Positions 17,389 through 26,455 of a DNA stretch of 64,000 bases are shown in pieces. The stretch spans positions 2,046,001 through 2,110,000 of the forward strand of contig NZ_CP109907.1 of NCBI RefSeq assembly GCF_033097525.1. Direction: 5' to 3'. Positions within the stretch are counted from its first letter, which is position 1. Each line of letters begins with the position of its first letter. The DNA comes from Sphingobacterium sp. UGAL515B_05 (lineage in GTDB: Bacteria; Bacteroidota; Bacteroidia; Sphingobacteriales; Sphingobacteriaceae). Made by a program: the position numbers and the translations under genes. Under the pieces are notes generated by a model. That model made no database searches. It worked only from the letters and a program-made list of their open reading frames with translations, and was not told the DNA's origin.

Positions 17389-18290
17389 ACTTTGAATTTC
17401 AAAAAGAACGGAAGGTAGGGGACTTTGTCCAAAGTTTTATAGATCTTTTTAAATTGATCTATAAGCACTTTGTTTCTACTATTTTTGGTTTATCTGCTGT
17501 GCCACTGGCGGGTATTGCATTGGTCTATTATTTTTTGTCTACAAAAATTACGTTCTCTGCCAATAGTGATTCTTTTGAGGATATCGATGCTTTTGCATGG
17601 GCCGGATTACTCATTTTAGCACTCCTAGCGTTGGGGCTGTACGTTTATGGTATTTCTATCGAATATTTTGTGCTGCTAAAAGAGCGCAAAAGCACAGCAT
17701 TTTCGGGAGCGGAAGTGCTGAAGAATTTCAGATCAAACCTAGGGAAATACTTTATGTTTTTGATTGCCATGATATTGGCACTAATTGTCGTTTTTATTCC
17801 CCTGGCCATCGTCGCTGTAATTTGTGCATTTATCCCTTTCATCGGAAGTTTTGCGATCGGTATTTTAGGGTCCATGGTTGGCATTTGGTTATTTTGCTCA
17901 TTTTTATTTTATCGGGAAGGTTATTCGGATCTAGGGAGCTGTTTTACAGATGCCTATGTCATGCTGAGCAAAAAATTGATTCAGTATGGTATTGCCACTT
18001 ATATCGTGAATTTTATTTTCCAAATGGCTGTCATGATGATTTCCATTGTACCATTGATTATCATGGGGCTTTTGTCATTCAACTTCCTCGGTATAGATGC
18101 CGCCTTTTTTGACTCATCCTGGGGGAAATTGCTGATGACATTGGGCGGCTTATTTATCACGTTATTTACACTCTTTCTGTACATGTCTGGGGTTCTGGCC
18201 AATGGTATTATTTATGAAACAGCCAAGGATCTCAAATTTGGCGAACGTATTTATGGCATGATCGAAAAGATTGGAGGAAAAGATGAATAG
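17379..18290 (+). CDS. Multi-pass membrane protein of the MoxR/DUF58 cluster
   Basis: A 303-residue protein with about six membrane segments, beginning with an amphipathic N-terminus (KERKVGDFVQSFIDLFKLIYKHF). Layout and cluster position match proteins often labelled as glycerophosphodiester phosphodiesterase membrane-domain-like, but no catalytic domain is present and the function is unknown. Overlaps with both neighbours (10 bp with the SpoIIM gene, 8 bp with the DUF4129 gene) point to translational coupling. A repeated, Pro-containing hydrophobic section in residues 125-190 suggests paired re-entrant helices, which is an inference. Confidence 0.75.
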   Translation: MEIDFEFQKERKVGDFVQSFIDLFKLIYKHFVSTIFGLSAVPLAGIALVYYFLSTKITFSANSDSFEDIDAFAWAGLLILALLALGLYVYGISIEYFVLLKERKSTAFSGAEVLKNFRSNLGKYFMFLIAMILALIVVFIPLAIVAVICAFIPFIGSFAIGILGSMVGIWLFCSFLFYREGYSDLGSCFTDAYVMLSKKLIQYGIATYIVNFIFQMAVMMISIVPLIIMGLLSFNFLGIDAAFFDSSWGKLLMTLGGLFITLFTLFLYMSGVLANGIIYETAKDLKFGERIYGMIEKIGGKDE

Positions 18291-19161
18291 ACTCTTCGTT
18301 TTTTTTGGTATCGCCTTATTATCCGTTTTTTATGCCTGTGATCCAAAACCAAGGGAGGCAGATTCCAATAGTGATAGAATCGATTCGCTCAATGTGAGAA
18401 TAGATTCTACCTTGGTGGGAACAGATTCTGTCCGCATTGACTCAATAGCCGTAAAAGCTCCTAATGGCCAACAGGAAAAAGACGAAATTGATCTGTGGGA
18501 TCCAACATTATTTGATTCGATTCCAAAATACACCGAAGAGCGTTCGTTTAAAATGGATCCTTATCAGGATATTATCAAACGTTACGAGACCGATGATTTT
18601 GTTTATTCAGAAAATATTAAAGATCGCGTTGGTGTATTACAGCGCATTCTTGCCCGGCTCGCGGATTGGATTGGAAGCATCATGCCCGATAATCCTTATA
18701 AATTCCGGGAAGAGTTTGGTTATGTATTTGCCTTTTTAGCGGTCATCGCATTAGCCTTTATCCTCTATAAAGTGCTCTACAATAGGAAACAATATTTTAT
18801 TAAACACGATGAAGAAGAGGGAGAGCTTGATGCTTTAGCGTATGTAGAGCGAAATCTAATGAATAGTAACCTAGAACCTTATATTCAGGAAGCTATTACA
18901 ACTAAAAATTATGCATTGGGAATTCGGTACTTACAGCTGTTAAATATTCAAAAGTTGGCTCAGACCGATCATATCAAGTGGAAGCAGAGTAAGACAAATG
19001 CTGAGTTTGCACAAGAAATACGGAACGAAGAACTCCGTCGGGGATTTCTGGAGTGCACACGGATATTTGATTATGTCTGGTTTGGTCAGTTTGAATTAAT
19101 GGAAGCTAATTTTGCCCAATACCAGCAATTGTTTACCCAATATCAAAATCAAATTAAATGA
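18283..19161 (+). CDS. DUF4129 domain lipoprotein-like membrane protein
   Basis: GGAGG sits 5-10 nt before the ATG at 18283 and supports this start over an in-frame ATG at 18271. The product (about 292 residues) starts with a lipoprotein-like signal (LLSVFYAC), then an Asp/Ser-rich linker in which IDS and VRIDS recur, a membrane helix near 145-165, and a C-terminal DUF4129 domain with EAITTKNYALGIRYLQLL and FDYVWFGQF. DUF4129 occurs at the end of transglutaminase-like proteins and in MoxR/DUF58 clusters; its biochemical role is unknown. It overlaps DUF4350 by 4 bp. Confidence 0.85.
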   Translation: MNRLFVFFGIALLSVFYACDPKPREADSNSDRIDSLNVRIDSTLVGTDSVRIDSIAVKAPNGQQEKDEIDLWDPTLFDSIPKYTEERSFKMDPYQDIIKRYETDDFVYSENIKDRVGVLQRILARLADWIGSIMPDNPYKFREEFGYVFAFLAVIALAFILYKVLYNRKQYFIKHDEEEGELDALAYVERNLMNSNLEPYIQEAITTKNYALGIRYLQLLNIQKLAQTDHIKWKQSKTNAEFAQEIRNEELRRGFLECTRIFDYVWFGQFELMEANFAQYQQLFTQYQNQIK

Positions 19162-20351
19162 AGGGATCGGTAAAATTTGGATTGATATTATTGGCTGTTG
19201 TTTTAGTGCTCATTGCGCTTATCGATGCAACAAGTAAGAAGCCGATTATCTGGGATCGGACCTTTGATGCAAAAGATAAAAATCCCTTTGGAGCTTATGT
19301 GTTACGTCAAGAACTAAAACATATCATTGACCAGAAGAATACAACGATTGAACGGCCATTGTACGAGTATCTAGACAGCGCAAAGAAAACAGACGTTAAC
19401 CTGTTTTTTTACACCTCTTATTTTTCAATGGGAGAAGCCGCGGAGGATAAATTATTGGATTATGTGAATCGGGGCGGGAAAGCAATGATTGTGGCCGAGG
19501 AAATTGATCGTTATTTTTTGGATTCTTTGGGTGTGGAAACGGATAGTTTTTATGGTTACAAAAAAGGTGTAAATATAAAAAGTCAGGTGCGCGTTCGACT
19601 GATGAATGATAACAATAAAATTCATTATGGTAAATCGGATCTTGGAGAAGTATTTAAAAAACTTCCTAAAAATACGACCATTTTGGGCGCGATTACCTAT
19701 AAAGATTTTGCGTTACCTAACTTCGTGGCGGTTCAATTTGGTAAAGGGACAATCTATCTGCACCTGACTCCCGATTTATTTGGGAACTATTATTTGCTGA
19801 ATTCTGCTTCGCAGTATGCTTATGTTGCGAAATCTTTATCTTATTTAAATGATAAGCCGCTCGCGTGGTATGATTTTAAAGCAAATATGGATCAATATCG
19901 TACGCCTTTGCGTGTGTTGCTTATGAATGATGGTCTTCGGCAAGCCTGGTATGTTTTGTTAGCGGGACTGGTGCTTTTACTCGTGTTTAGAAGTAGACGC
20001 GAACAGCGTGCAGTGGCGGTCGTGGCCCCGGAGCCGAATCTCTCGAAAGAATTCTGTGAGACGATTGCTACCTTATATTATGAAAATGGTGCGCCAGGGA
20101 ACATGGTAGCCAAAAAAATAGATTACTTTCTTCACGACCTTCGGAGTCGTTTTCACTTAGATACACTAACGTTGCGGGAAAATGAGTTCAGTGAAGAATT
20201 GGCCGAACGGTCTGGCGTTTTTCTTGCGGAGACACAGGCTTTGGTCAGGTTGATTGTTCGTATGCAGGATGCGAAAGAACATGACCTAGCTGATCTTAAA
20301 TTGATTAATGATACTATAGAAGAGTTTAAACATAAAGCAAAAATGATATGA
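19158..20351 (+). CDS. DUF4350 domain-containing membrane protein
   Basis: A 397-residue protein anchored by an N-terminal helix (FGLILLAVVLVLIALI) and a second helix near 275-290, with a DUF4350-like domain between them. That domain (about 35-250) has the Rossmann-like features NLFFYTSYFSMGEAAEDKLLDYVNRGGKAMIVAE, reminiscent of glutamine-amidotransferase-like folds without a catalytic Cys. The cytoplasmic tail is helical. It starts on an ATGA overlap with the DUF4129 gene and ends the same way into the MoxR gene. Function is unknown. Confidence 0.8.
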   Translation: MKGSVKFGLILLAVVLVLIALIDATSKKPIIWDRTFDAKDKNPFGAYVLRQELKHIIDQKNTTIERPLYEYLDSAKKTDVNLFFYTSYFSMGEAAEDKLLDYVNRGGKAMIVAEEIDRYFLDSLGVETDSFYGYKKGVNIKSQVRVRLMNDNNKIHYGKSDLGEVFKKLPKNTTILGAITYKDFALPNFVAVQFGKGTIYLHLTPDLFGNYYLLNSASQYAYVAKSLSYLNDKPLAWYDFKANMDQYRTPLRVLLMNDGLRQAWYVLLAGLVLLLVFRSRREQRAVAVVAPEPNLSKEFCETIATLYYENGAPGNMVAKKIDYFLHDLRSRFHLDTLTLRENEFSEELAERSGVFLAETQALVRLIVRMQDAKEHDLADLKLINDTIEEFKHKAKMI

Positions 20352-21337
20352 GTGACTTCGATAAATATATATCTTTTGAAAACCGAATAGATGTATCGGT
20401 TTTGTTCGATAAAATGGCTCAGGTAAAGGCAGAAGTTAAAAAAGTAATCGTTGGGCAGGATCAATTGATCGATATGCTCTTGATTTCCATTTTAGCGTCG
20501 GGACATTCCCTGATTGAAGGATTGCCAGGGGTTGCAAAAACATTATCTGCAAAATTGATCGCCAAAACCATCAATAGCGAATTCAAACGTATTCAATTTA
20601 CACCAGACCTAATGCCTTCGGATGTAACAGGATCTTCGATATTGGATCTGAAAAGCAATGAATTTGAGTTTCGCAAGGGGCCTATTTTTGCAAACATCGT
20701 GTTAATCGATGAAATTAACCGGGCTCCGGCAAAGACGCAGGCGGCGCTTTTTGAAAGCATGGCCGAACAGCAAGTATCAGTCGACGGAACTACCTATCGA
20801 TTACCAGCTCCCTTTGTTGTTTTTGCGACACAAAATCCGATCGAACACGAAGGTACTTATCGATTGCCGGAAGCTCAGCTCGATCGTTTCTTGTTTAAGA
20901 TCAATGTGAATTATCCTGAACTTGAACAGGAACTGGAGATATTAAAGGAGCATCATGCTCAAAAGGCACTCAATAAAGAGGATCAGGTTCAGGCGGTAGT
21001 TTCCGCAGCAGAAATTTTGGCATTCCAAAAATTGATCAAGTCTATTTTTGTTCATGAGGAGTTGCTGACGTATATTGCTCAAGTTATTATAAAAACACGC
21101 ACTAACCCAAGTTTGACACTAGGAGCTTCACCAAGAGCTTCGATTGCTTTGTTGGAATCCGCAAAGGCTTCGGCTGCAGTGAGTGGCAGAGACTTTGTTA
21201 CTCCTGAGGATATTCGGAGGGTAGCATCGGCTGTGTTAGGACATCGCGTTATGTTGACTCCAGAAAGAGAAATGGAAGGGTTTACCACTGCCTATGTCAT
21301 CGACCAAATCATTAATTCTGTAGAAATTCCAAGATAA
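20348..21337 (+). CDS. MoxR family AAA+ ATPase
   Basis: A cytoplasmic AAA+ ATPase of 329 residues. Walker A is GLPGVAKT (near residue 57), Walker B is VLIDEINRAPAKTQAALFE (near 118), sensor 1 is FATQNPIEHEGTYRLPEAQLDRF, and sensor 2 lies in the LGASPRAS segment. MoxR proteins act as chaperone-like partners that assemble or activate protein complexes containing VWA or DUF58 domains. The partner is probably the DUF58 protein that begins on the last base of this stop codon. Confidence 0.94.
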   Translation: MSDFDKYISFENRIDVSVLFDKMAQVKAEVKKVIVGQDQLIDMLLISILASGHSLIEGLPGVAKTLSAKLIAKTINSEFKRIQFTPDLMPSDVTGSSILDLKSNEFEFRKGPIFANIVLIDEINRAPAKTQAALFESMAEQQVSVDGTTYRLPAPFVVFATQNPIEHEGTYRLPEAQLDRFLFKINVNYPELEQELEILKEHHAQKALNKEDQVQAVVSAAEILAFQKLIKSIFVHEELLTYIAQVIIKTRTNPSLTLGASPRASIALLESAKASAAVSGRDFVTPEDIRRVASAVLGHRVMLTPEREMEGFTTAYVIDQIINSVEIPR

Positions 21338-22665
21338 TGAAGAAATTAAGCCAGCTCTTTCTAACGAATCAATTCTTCTATTCACTATTAGGTATAGCGA
21401 CACTCTTTACATTGTCTTTTTTTGTTAAAGGATTGTTGATTGTGTCTTGGATTGTTTTTTGGCTATGGCTGGCAGTTTTGGCTTTTGATTTTATTGTCTT
21501 GTTTTCAGGAAAGGGGCGAATCGAAATCACAAGGGTCTATCCGGAAAAATTATCTAACGGGGATGAAAATCCGATGCGGCTGATAGTGAGTTCTTTTTAT
21601 CCATTTAGTACGAAAGTGGATATTTTGGAGGAGTTTCCGATACAGCTTCAAATTCGGGATAAGGATTTTTTGACCCATCTGGCGGGTTTTCAGCAATCGG
21701 ACATTTCTTTTTCACTTCGGCCAACCCAACGAGGGATCTATACCTTTGGCCGTTGCATGGCATTAGTGATGCGTTTTGGTTTTTTTAAAAGAAGGTTTGT
21801 TACCAATCAGGAACAAGAAATACCATGTTATCCGTCTTATATTCAACTCCGTAAATATCAGCTTTTGGCCACAAGCAACAGACTGAATGAACTCGGAATA
21901 AAGCGTATTCGACGGATTGGTTCGGCCATGGAATTTGACCACGTTCGAGACTATGTTCAGGGGGATGATTATCGGCATATGAATTGGAAAGCTTCTGCAA
22001 AAGTAAAAAAGTTGATGGTCAACCAATATGAAGAAGAGAAATCACAGCCCATCTATTCTTTTATTGATCTAGGGAGGGCGATGCGCATGCCCTTCAACGA
22101 CCTGACCTTATTGGATTACTCCATTAATGCTGCGCTGGTGCTTTCGAATGCAACCATATTGAAGCAAGACCGTGCAGGCTTATTAACCTTTTCAAAGGAT
22201 ATCAATGCATTTATACCAGCTGAGAAAAGAAATAATCAGATGCTCAAAATTTCAGAGACGCTCTATCAGGTGTCGACCAAATTTGAAGAATCAGAATTTG
22301 GAAAATTATACAGTTATGCCAATGCACATATCAACAAACGTTCGCTTATCTTTCTTTATACCAATTTCGAGACCTTAGACTCCTTGAGGCGTCAGATGAA
22401 TTATCTATCGATGCTCAATAGAAGTCACATTATAGTTGTTGTCGTCTTTAAAAATGTCGAGGTGGAGGATTTAGCCAAAAGCGCACCGAAAAAAACGATT
22501 GACATCTATAATCAAATCATTGCTGAAAAGTTCATCTATGAGAAGCAGCTTATTGTACAAGAACTGATTCGTCATGGATTTCAGACCATTTATACTGCAC
22601 CGGAAAATCTAACCATCAATTCCATTAACAAATACCTTGAAATTAAGGCACGTGGCCTTATTTAA
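21337..22665 (+). CDS. DUF58 domain-containing protein
   Basis: A 442-residue protein with two N-terminal membrane helices (about 15-55), a strand-rich domain and the DUF58 region FDHVRDYVQGDDYRHMNWKAS (near 205) followed by a VWA-like fold opening with YSFIDLGRAM. DUF58 proteins pair with MoxR ATPases, and the VWA-like fold is thought to be the client surface. The last gene of the operon, it overlaps the convergent Dabb gene by 8 bp. It is well identified as a family member but has no proven function. Confidence 0.9.
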   Translation: MKKLSQLFLTNQFFYSLLGIATLFTLSFFVKGLLIVSWIVFWLWLAVLAFDFIVLFSGKGRIEITRVYPEKLSNGDENPMRLIVSSFYPFSTKVDILEEFPIQLQIRDKDFLTHLAGFQQSDISFSLRPTQRGIYTFGRCMALVMRFGFFKRRFVTNQEQEIPCYPSYIQLRKYQLLATSNRLNELGIKRIRRIGSAMEFDHVRDYVQGDDYRHMNWKASAKVKKLMVNQYEEEKSQPIYSFIDLGRAMRMPFNDLTLLDYSINAALVLSNATILKQDRAGLLTFSKDINAFIPAEKRNNQMLKISETLYQVSTKFEESEFGKLYSYANAHINKRSLIFLYTNFETLDSLRRQMNYLSMLNRSHIIVVVVFKNVEVEDLAKSAPKKTIDIYNQIIAEKFIYEKQLIVQELIRHGFQTIYTAPENLTINSINKYLEIKARGLI

Positions 22666-23062
22666 TGATGGAGGTATCTTTGACCATTACTTTTGTCCAG
22701 AGATGTTGATATTTCTCGATCGCTTTTAAATGGATTGGATGCGTTTCGTAAATGGTAATATCGTTAAGATCTTTGAATGTCACAAGTAGCGTGTAATCAA
22801 AGCTGTTGTCTACGACAGGTCTCGGGTTTGTCTGCGCCGGAATGCCATAATTGAGTGTTTTAATGACGTCGATCTTACGAAGTTCTTCAAAGAATCCAAC
22901 AAAATTCTTTTTTTCTTTTTCACTAAGATCCTTTTTTAGCCAAAAATTAACAACATGGACAATGGTGCTGGACTCGATATGCTCATCCGATTGAACTGTA
23001 TTTGCCCATGTGGGAGCAGTTACGAGCACCATGGGTGCTAGAAGAAAGTTGCGTCTTTTCAT
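22658..23062 (-). CDS. Exported Dabb (stress-responsive alpha/beta-barrel) domain protein
   Basis: A 134-residue protein with a Dabb domain (about 35-130): IVHVVNFWLKKDLSEKEKKNFVGFFEELRKI, DYTLLVTFKDLNDITIYETHPIHL. Dabb domains form dimeric ferredoxin-like barrels. Most are cytoplasmic, but this one begins MKRRNFLLAPMVLVTAPTWA, a signal-peptide-like sequence with a twin-arginine RRNFL motif, so it is probably exported. No metabolic function can be assigned. It is convergent with the DUF58 gene and lies downstream of metK in the same direction, beyond a terminator. Confidence 0.82.
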   Translation of the reverse strand: MKRRNFLLAPMVLVTAPTWANTVQSDEHIESSTIVHVVNFWLKKDLSEKEKKNFVGFFEELRKIDVIKTLNYGIPAQTNPRPVVDNSFDYTLLVTFKDLNDITIYETHPIHLKAIEKYQHLWTKVMVKDTSIIK

Positions 23063-23181
23063 GATTGAAACGGTTTAGAAGCTTTAAGATACAAAACCTT
23101 CGTGAATTCAACAATACCAATGACGCTGATCGTGGGCGAATGGTTTTTGTGGTTAACGAAAAATAGGCGTTTTCAGCCAAC

Positions 23182-23209
23182 AAAAAGGGAGACGTTATGC
23201 CTCCCTTTT
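23182..23209 (-). terminator. Terminator after metK
   Basis: Read leftward, the 9-bp stem AAAAGGGAG/CTCCCTTTT with a 9-nt loop is followed by a T run. It lies 22 bp beyond the metK stop codon. Confidence 0.8.
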
Positions 23210-23231
23210 ATATTTTGATGGATGTTGGATG

Positions 23232-24485
23232 CTATATTCCAAACTCTGCTTTTACCTTGTCAATATAATCTAGTTTTTCCCAAGTAAAAAGTTCAACCTC
23301 AATTTGCTTTTTCTCGCCTGTTGAACTTTCGAACTCTTTGGTTACTTTTCTTGGCGTTCTTCCCATGTGACCATAGGCTGCCGTTTCTGAATAAATTGGA
23401 TTTCTCAGTCCCAAACGCGTTTCAATTCCGTATGGAGTCATGTCAAATAAATGGGCAATTTTTTCAGCAATCTGGCCATCGGTCAAATTTACTTTGCTCG
23501 TTCCATAGGTATTTACATAGATTCCCATTGGATCTTTTACACCGATTGCATAGGAAATCTGTACGAGAATTTCATCTGCAACACCTGCTGCCACTAAGTT
23601 TTTAGCAATATGGCGCGTTGCGTATGCTGCCGAGCGGTCTACTTTAGATGGGTCTTTTCCTGAGAAAGCACCACCACCATGGGCACCTCGACCGCCGTAG
23701 GTATCGACAATGATCTTCCGTCCGGTTAGTCCTGTATCTCCATGTGGTCCACCGATAACAAATTTGCCGGTGGGATTAATATGAAACTTAATTTCATCGT
23801 TAAATAACAACTGAAGTTCTGGTTTCAATTGTGCTTTAACACGTGGAATTAAGATCGTTTTGATGTCGTGTGTAATTTTATCCAACATGGCTTGCTCGGT
23901 ATCAAACTCATCATGTTGTGTAGAGATGACGATTGCGTCAATTCTTTTTGGTTTGTGATCATCGCTATACTCAAGGGTTACCTGAGATTTTGCGTCGGGG
24001 CGCAAATACTTGATTTCGTTATTTTCGCGACGCAGCTCGGCCAGTTCATACAGTAAGCGATGCGATAGGTCCAATGCCAACGGCATGTAGTTTTCGGTTT
24101 CGTTGTTTGCATAACCGAACATGATACCTTGGTCACCCGCCCCCTGTTCCTGTCTTGTCTTGCGGTCTACACCTTGGTTGATATCAGCAGATTGCTCGTG
24201 AATCGCCGAAAGAACGCCACAGGAGTTTGCCTCGAACATATACTCAGATTTGGTATAGCCAATTTTCTGGATCACCGAACGGGCTATTTTCTGAACATCG
24301 AGGTATATGTTTGATTTAACTTCCCCCGCAAGGACAACCTGTCCTGTGGTTACTAGTGTTTCAATAGCGACGCGAGAGTCCTCGTCCCATGCTAAAAAAT
24401 TGTCTATTAATGCATCTGAAATTTGATCCGCAATTTTGTCTGGATGCCCTTCAGAAACAGATTCTGACGTAAATAAATAAGCCAT
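23232..24485 (-). CDS. metK: S-adenosylmethionine synthase
   Basis: MetK makes S-adenosylmethionine from methionine and ATP in the cytoplasm. The 417-residue protein has the N-terminal [19 protein letters not shown] with the ATP-binding His near 14, the central [12 protein letters not shown] hexapeptide-type signature, [19 protein letters not shown] and [15 protein letters not shown]. Length is slightly above the roughly 385 residues of Escherichia coli MetK, as usual in Bacteroidota. It is monocistronic with a terminator; about 300 bp without a gene lie upstream. Confidence 0.97.
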   Translation of the reverse strand: MAYLFTSESVSEGHPDKIADQISDALIDNFLAWDEDSRVAIETLVTTGQVVLAGEVKSNIYLDVQKIARSVIQKIGYTKSEYMFEANSCGVLSAIHEQSADINQGVDRKTRQEQGAGDQGIMFGYANNETENYMPLALDLSHRLLYELAELRRENNEIKYLRPDAKSQVTLEYSDDHKPKRIDAIVISTQHDEFDTEQAMLDKITHDIKTILIPRVKAQLKPELQLLFNDEIKFHINPTGKFVIGGPHGDTGLTGRKIIVDTYGGRGAHGGGAFSGKDPSKVDRSAAYATRHIAKNLVAAGVADEILVQISYAIGVKDPMGIYVNTYGTSKVNLTDGQIAEKIAHLFDMTPYGIETRLGLRNPIYSETAAYGHMGRTPRKVTKEFESSTGEKKQIEVELFTWEKLDYIDKVKAEFGI

Positions 24486-24778
24486 GCTTTACGTAATTTT
24501 TAATATTGGATTTGCGCTAGAATGAAATAACAGCAAAGTGATAAGAGCCGTGATAGCGAAGGGTTTTTAGCACTTTTTTACTGTGGTTGCAATCTCCTTG
24601 TCGTTGCCTTGTTATGCAACAGCACGCAAATCAGTCCACATTCTATTTTTTGTGCGACAAAGCTACAATACTTTAAGGATTATTTAAAATCAAATTTATA
24701 TTTTAACTTTTAAAAGCTCAGCGAAATGCGTTAATAGGTATAAAGATTACATTATTTTAAGAAATTGGTAATTTCCGC
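24486..24778. other. Intergenic region between metK and the lipid kinase gene
   Basis: About 290 bp between divergent genes with no plausible ORF. It contains a short GTTGC/GCAAC stem (24603-24620). The metK leader is presumably here, but no known SAM riboswitch consensus was found on the metK strand. Confidence 0.4.
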
Positions 24779-24786
24779 TATCTTTG
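24779..24786 (+). promoter_or_regulatory. -7 box touching the lipid kinase start codon
   Basis: TATCTTTG is a perfect TAnnTTTG box and ends 3 nt before the ATG at 24790. No TTG lies about 20 nt upstream (the position reads TTT), so the promoter is less certain than the trk examples. Confidence 0.4.
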
Positions 24787-24789
24787 GAT

Positions 24790-25668
24790 ATGTCAGAACG
24801 TAAACAGATATTGTTTGTTATTAATCCTATTTCAGGAGGAAAAAATAAAACTTCCTTTAAAAAACAGGTGCTGGATGTACTTGATCTACAGAAGTTTGAT
24901 CCGACCTTTCAACAAACTGCAAGGCCGAATCATGCGTATGAAATTGGACTGAAAGCGGTCAAGGAAGGCTATGATGCAGTTATAGCAGTCGGAGGTGATG
25001 GGACGATCAATGAACTGGGCTCCGCTTTGGTGGGATCTGGAATTCCATTGGGAATTATTCCTGAGGGCTCTGGCAACGGCCTAGCGCTCTATCTAGGGGT
25101 TCCTATGAATGAAGCGGCTGCTATCCGTCGGATTAATCGTTTTGAATCGATTGAGGTTGATTGTGGTTTAATTAACGATAGACGATTTTTTAATATCGCG
25201 GGTTTAGGTTTTGATGCTTCCGTGAGTGAAAATTTTGCGAATGAAAATATTCGCGGACCTCTGGGCTATATGAAATCGGTCTTTAATGTGCTCAGCAAGT
25301 ATCAGCCTGCACATTATAAATTGACGATTGATGGAAAGGTGTACGAAAGACAAGCCTTTATGATCAGCGTAGCGAACTCTCCTCAATATGGGAACAATGC
25401 CTATATCGCACCACAGGCTTCGGTTAATGATGGTATTTTGGACGTATGTATCGTGCACAAATTTCCACTTTATATACTGCCAAAGATGATTTTTCATCTT
25501 TTTAATAAATCGGCAGATCAATCCAGTTATGTCGAGATTATTCCGGGAAAAAATATTCAGATCGAGGTCGATAAGGTTTCACCGGTCCATGTGGATGGAG
25601 AACCGATCGAGCTTGGCGATAAACTGGATATTTCCATTATACCAAAAGCACTAAAGATAATTTGTTAA
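24790..25668 (+). CDS. Diacylglycerol kinase family lipid kinase (YegS/DgkB type)
   Basis: A lipid kinase-like protein of 292 residues. The N-terminal catalytic domain has FVINPISGGK at the start, the nucleotide-binding GGDGTINELGSAL (near 77) and PEGSGNGLALYLGV (near 98). The C-terminal beta domain includes FNIAGLGFDASVSE and closes with HVDGEPIELGDKLDISIIPKAL. The family phosphorylates diacylglycerol, sphingoid bases or related lipids; the substrate cannot be read from sequence. Sphingobacteria make sphingolipids, so a sphingoid substrate is a possibility only. The ATG at 24790 is preferred over an in-frame TTG at 24784. Confidence 0.9.
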   Translation: MSERKQILFVINPISGGKNKTSFKKQVLDVLDLQKFDPTFQQTARPNHAYEIGLKAVKEGYDAVIAVGGDGTINELGSALVGSGIPLGIIPEGSGNGLALYLGVPMNEAAAIRRINRFESIEVDCGLINDRRFFNIAGLGFDASVSENFANENIRGPLGYMKSVFNVLSKYQPAHYKLTIDGKVYERQAFMISVANSPQYGNNAYIAPQASVNDGILDVCIVHKFPLYILPKMIFHLFNKSADQSSYVEIIPGKNIQIEVDKVSPVHVDGEPIELGDKLDISIIPKALKIIC

Positions 25669-25672
25669 GGTC

Positions 25673-26023
25673 ATGAGCAAAAATAAAAAACAGTCCTACG
25701 AGGGCGTAGTATATTCAACAGATGACAGTTTCAGCTATCAGCTGGCTGATTTTTTTCAGGAAGCTGATACTTTACCGGTCAACCAGCAAAACTTGAAGGT
25801 ACAACTGGATCGTAAAATGCGGAAGGGGAAAGTTGTTACGTTGGTTACGGGGTTTGTCGGAAAAGCGGAAGATCTAGAAAGCTTAGGTAAATTGTTGAAA
25901 CAGAAGTGCGGAGTGGGCGGAACGGTAAAAGATGGAGAGATCATCATACAAGGAGAGTTCAAACAAAAGATCTATGAGTTGTTACTTAAAGAAGGGTATC
26001 GCGTAAAATTAGTCGGTGGTTAA
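25673..26023 (+). CDS. SUI1/eIF1-like translation factor
   Basis: A 116-residue protein of the SUI1 (YciH) family. The C-terminal domain carries the conserved VTLVTGFVGKAEDLESLGKLLKQKCGVGGTVKDGEIIIQGEFKQKI, matching the eIF1 fold seen in bacterial YciH (motif split here for reading as VTGFVG, CGVGGTVKDG and IIIQG). The N-terminal 35 residues are variable. It starts 4 bp after the lipid kinase stop and is probably cotranscribed with it. Bacterial family members are reported to affect initiation fidelity under stress, but this one is untested. Confidence 0.9.
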   Translation: MSKNKKQSYEGVVYSTDDSFSYQLADFFQEADTLPVNQQNLKVQLDRKMRKGKVVTLVTGFVGKAEDLESLGKLLKQKCGVGGTVKDGEIIIQGEFKQKIYELLLKEGYRVKLVGG

Positions 26024-26455
26024 ACAAGTATAACGAGGATATTCGTATTAAATCTAATGAATTGTTTATTAGGCAAGTATGGTTTTGGTTAAGACTGTGC
26101 GATTGTTTGAAAACATGAGTAATCACTTACTTTTTGTCGTTTAAAATCCTTGATTTTTTTGCATATCAAAAAAAAAATGGCTTTCATTGTAAAATAATTA
26201 TTGCGAATAAGCGATTTAGCATAGAGTAACAATGATTATATAACGGGAACTGCTGAGAAAAATAACACTGTTAATGGTGTATTCAGTTTTAAAAAACAAA
26301 TTTGATTTTTTTTATATATTTAAGAGGAATATTTTAAATTTGACATTAAATATTAAATTTGCTTTGCAAAATTGGTTTCAAAAGCAAATAAGAGTGCATA
26401 TAATTTAAACAACATTATATATTTAAACAACAGTAAAAAACTAAAAATTAGAAAA
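26024..26455 (+). promoter_or_regulatory. Intergenic region upstream of exbB with repeated -7-like boxes
   Basis: Over 400 bp of very AT-rich DNA with no credible gene. Two TAAATTTG boxes (26335-26342 and 26354-26361) lie within a direct repeat of TTAAATTTG spaced 19 bp apart. Either fits the -7 consensus, and the second would give a leader of about 90 nt for exbB. No well-spaced TTG accompanies them, so the promoter call is tentative. Confidence 0.4.

Noticed and set aside
17597..18112. 171-codon ORF in another frame of the membrane protein gene at 17379
   Set aside because: The true frame has regular membrane helices and overlaps both neighbours; the alternative is Cys/His-rich and without pattern.
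24486..24660. SAM riboswitch upstream of metK
   Set aside because: On the metK strand there are GCAAC repeats and a CTCTTATC string, but their order and spacing do not match the SAM-I consensus, and no other SAM-binding class was recognised.
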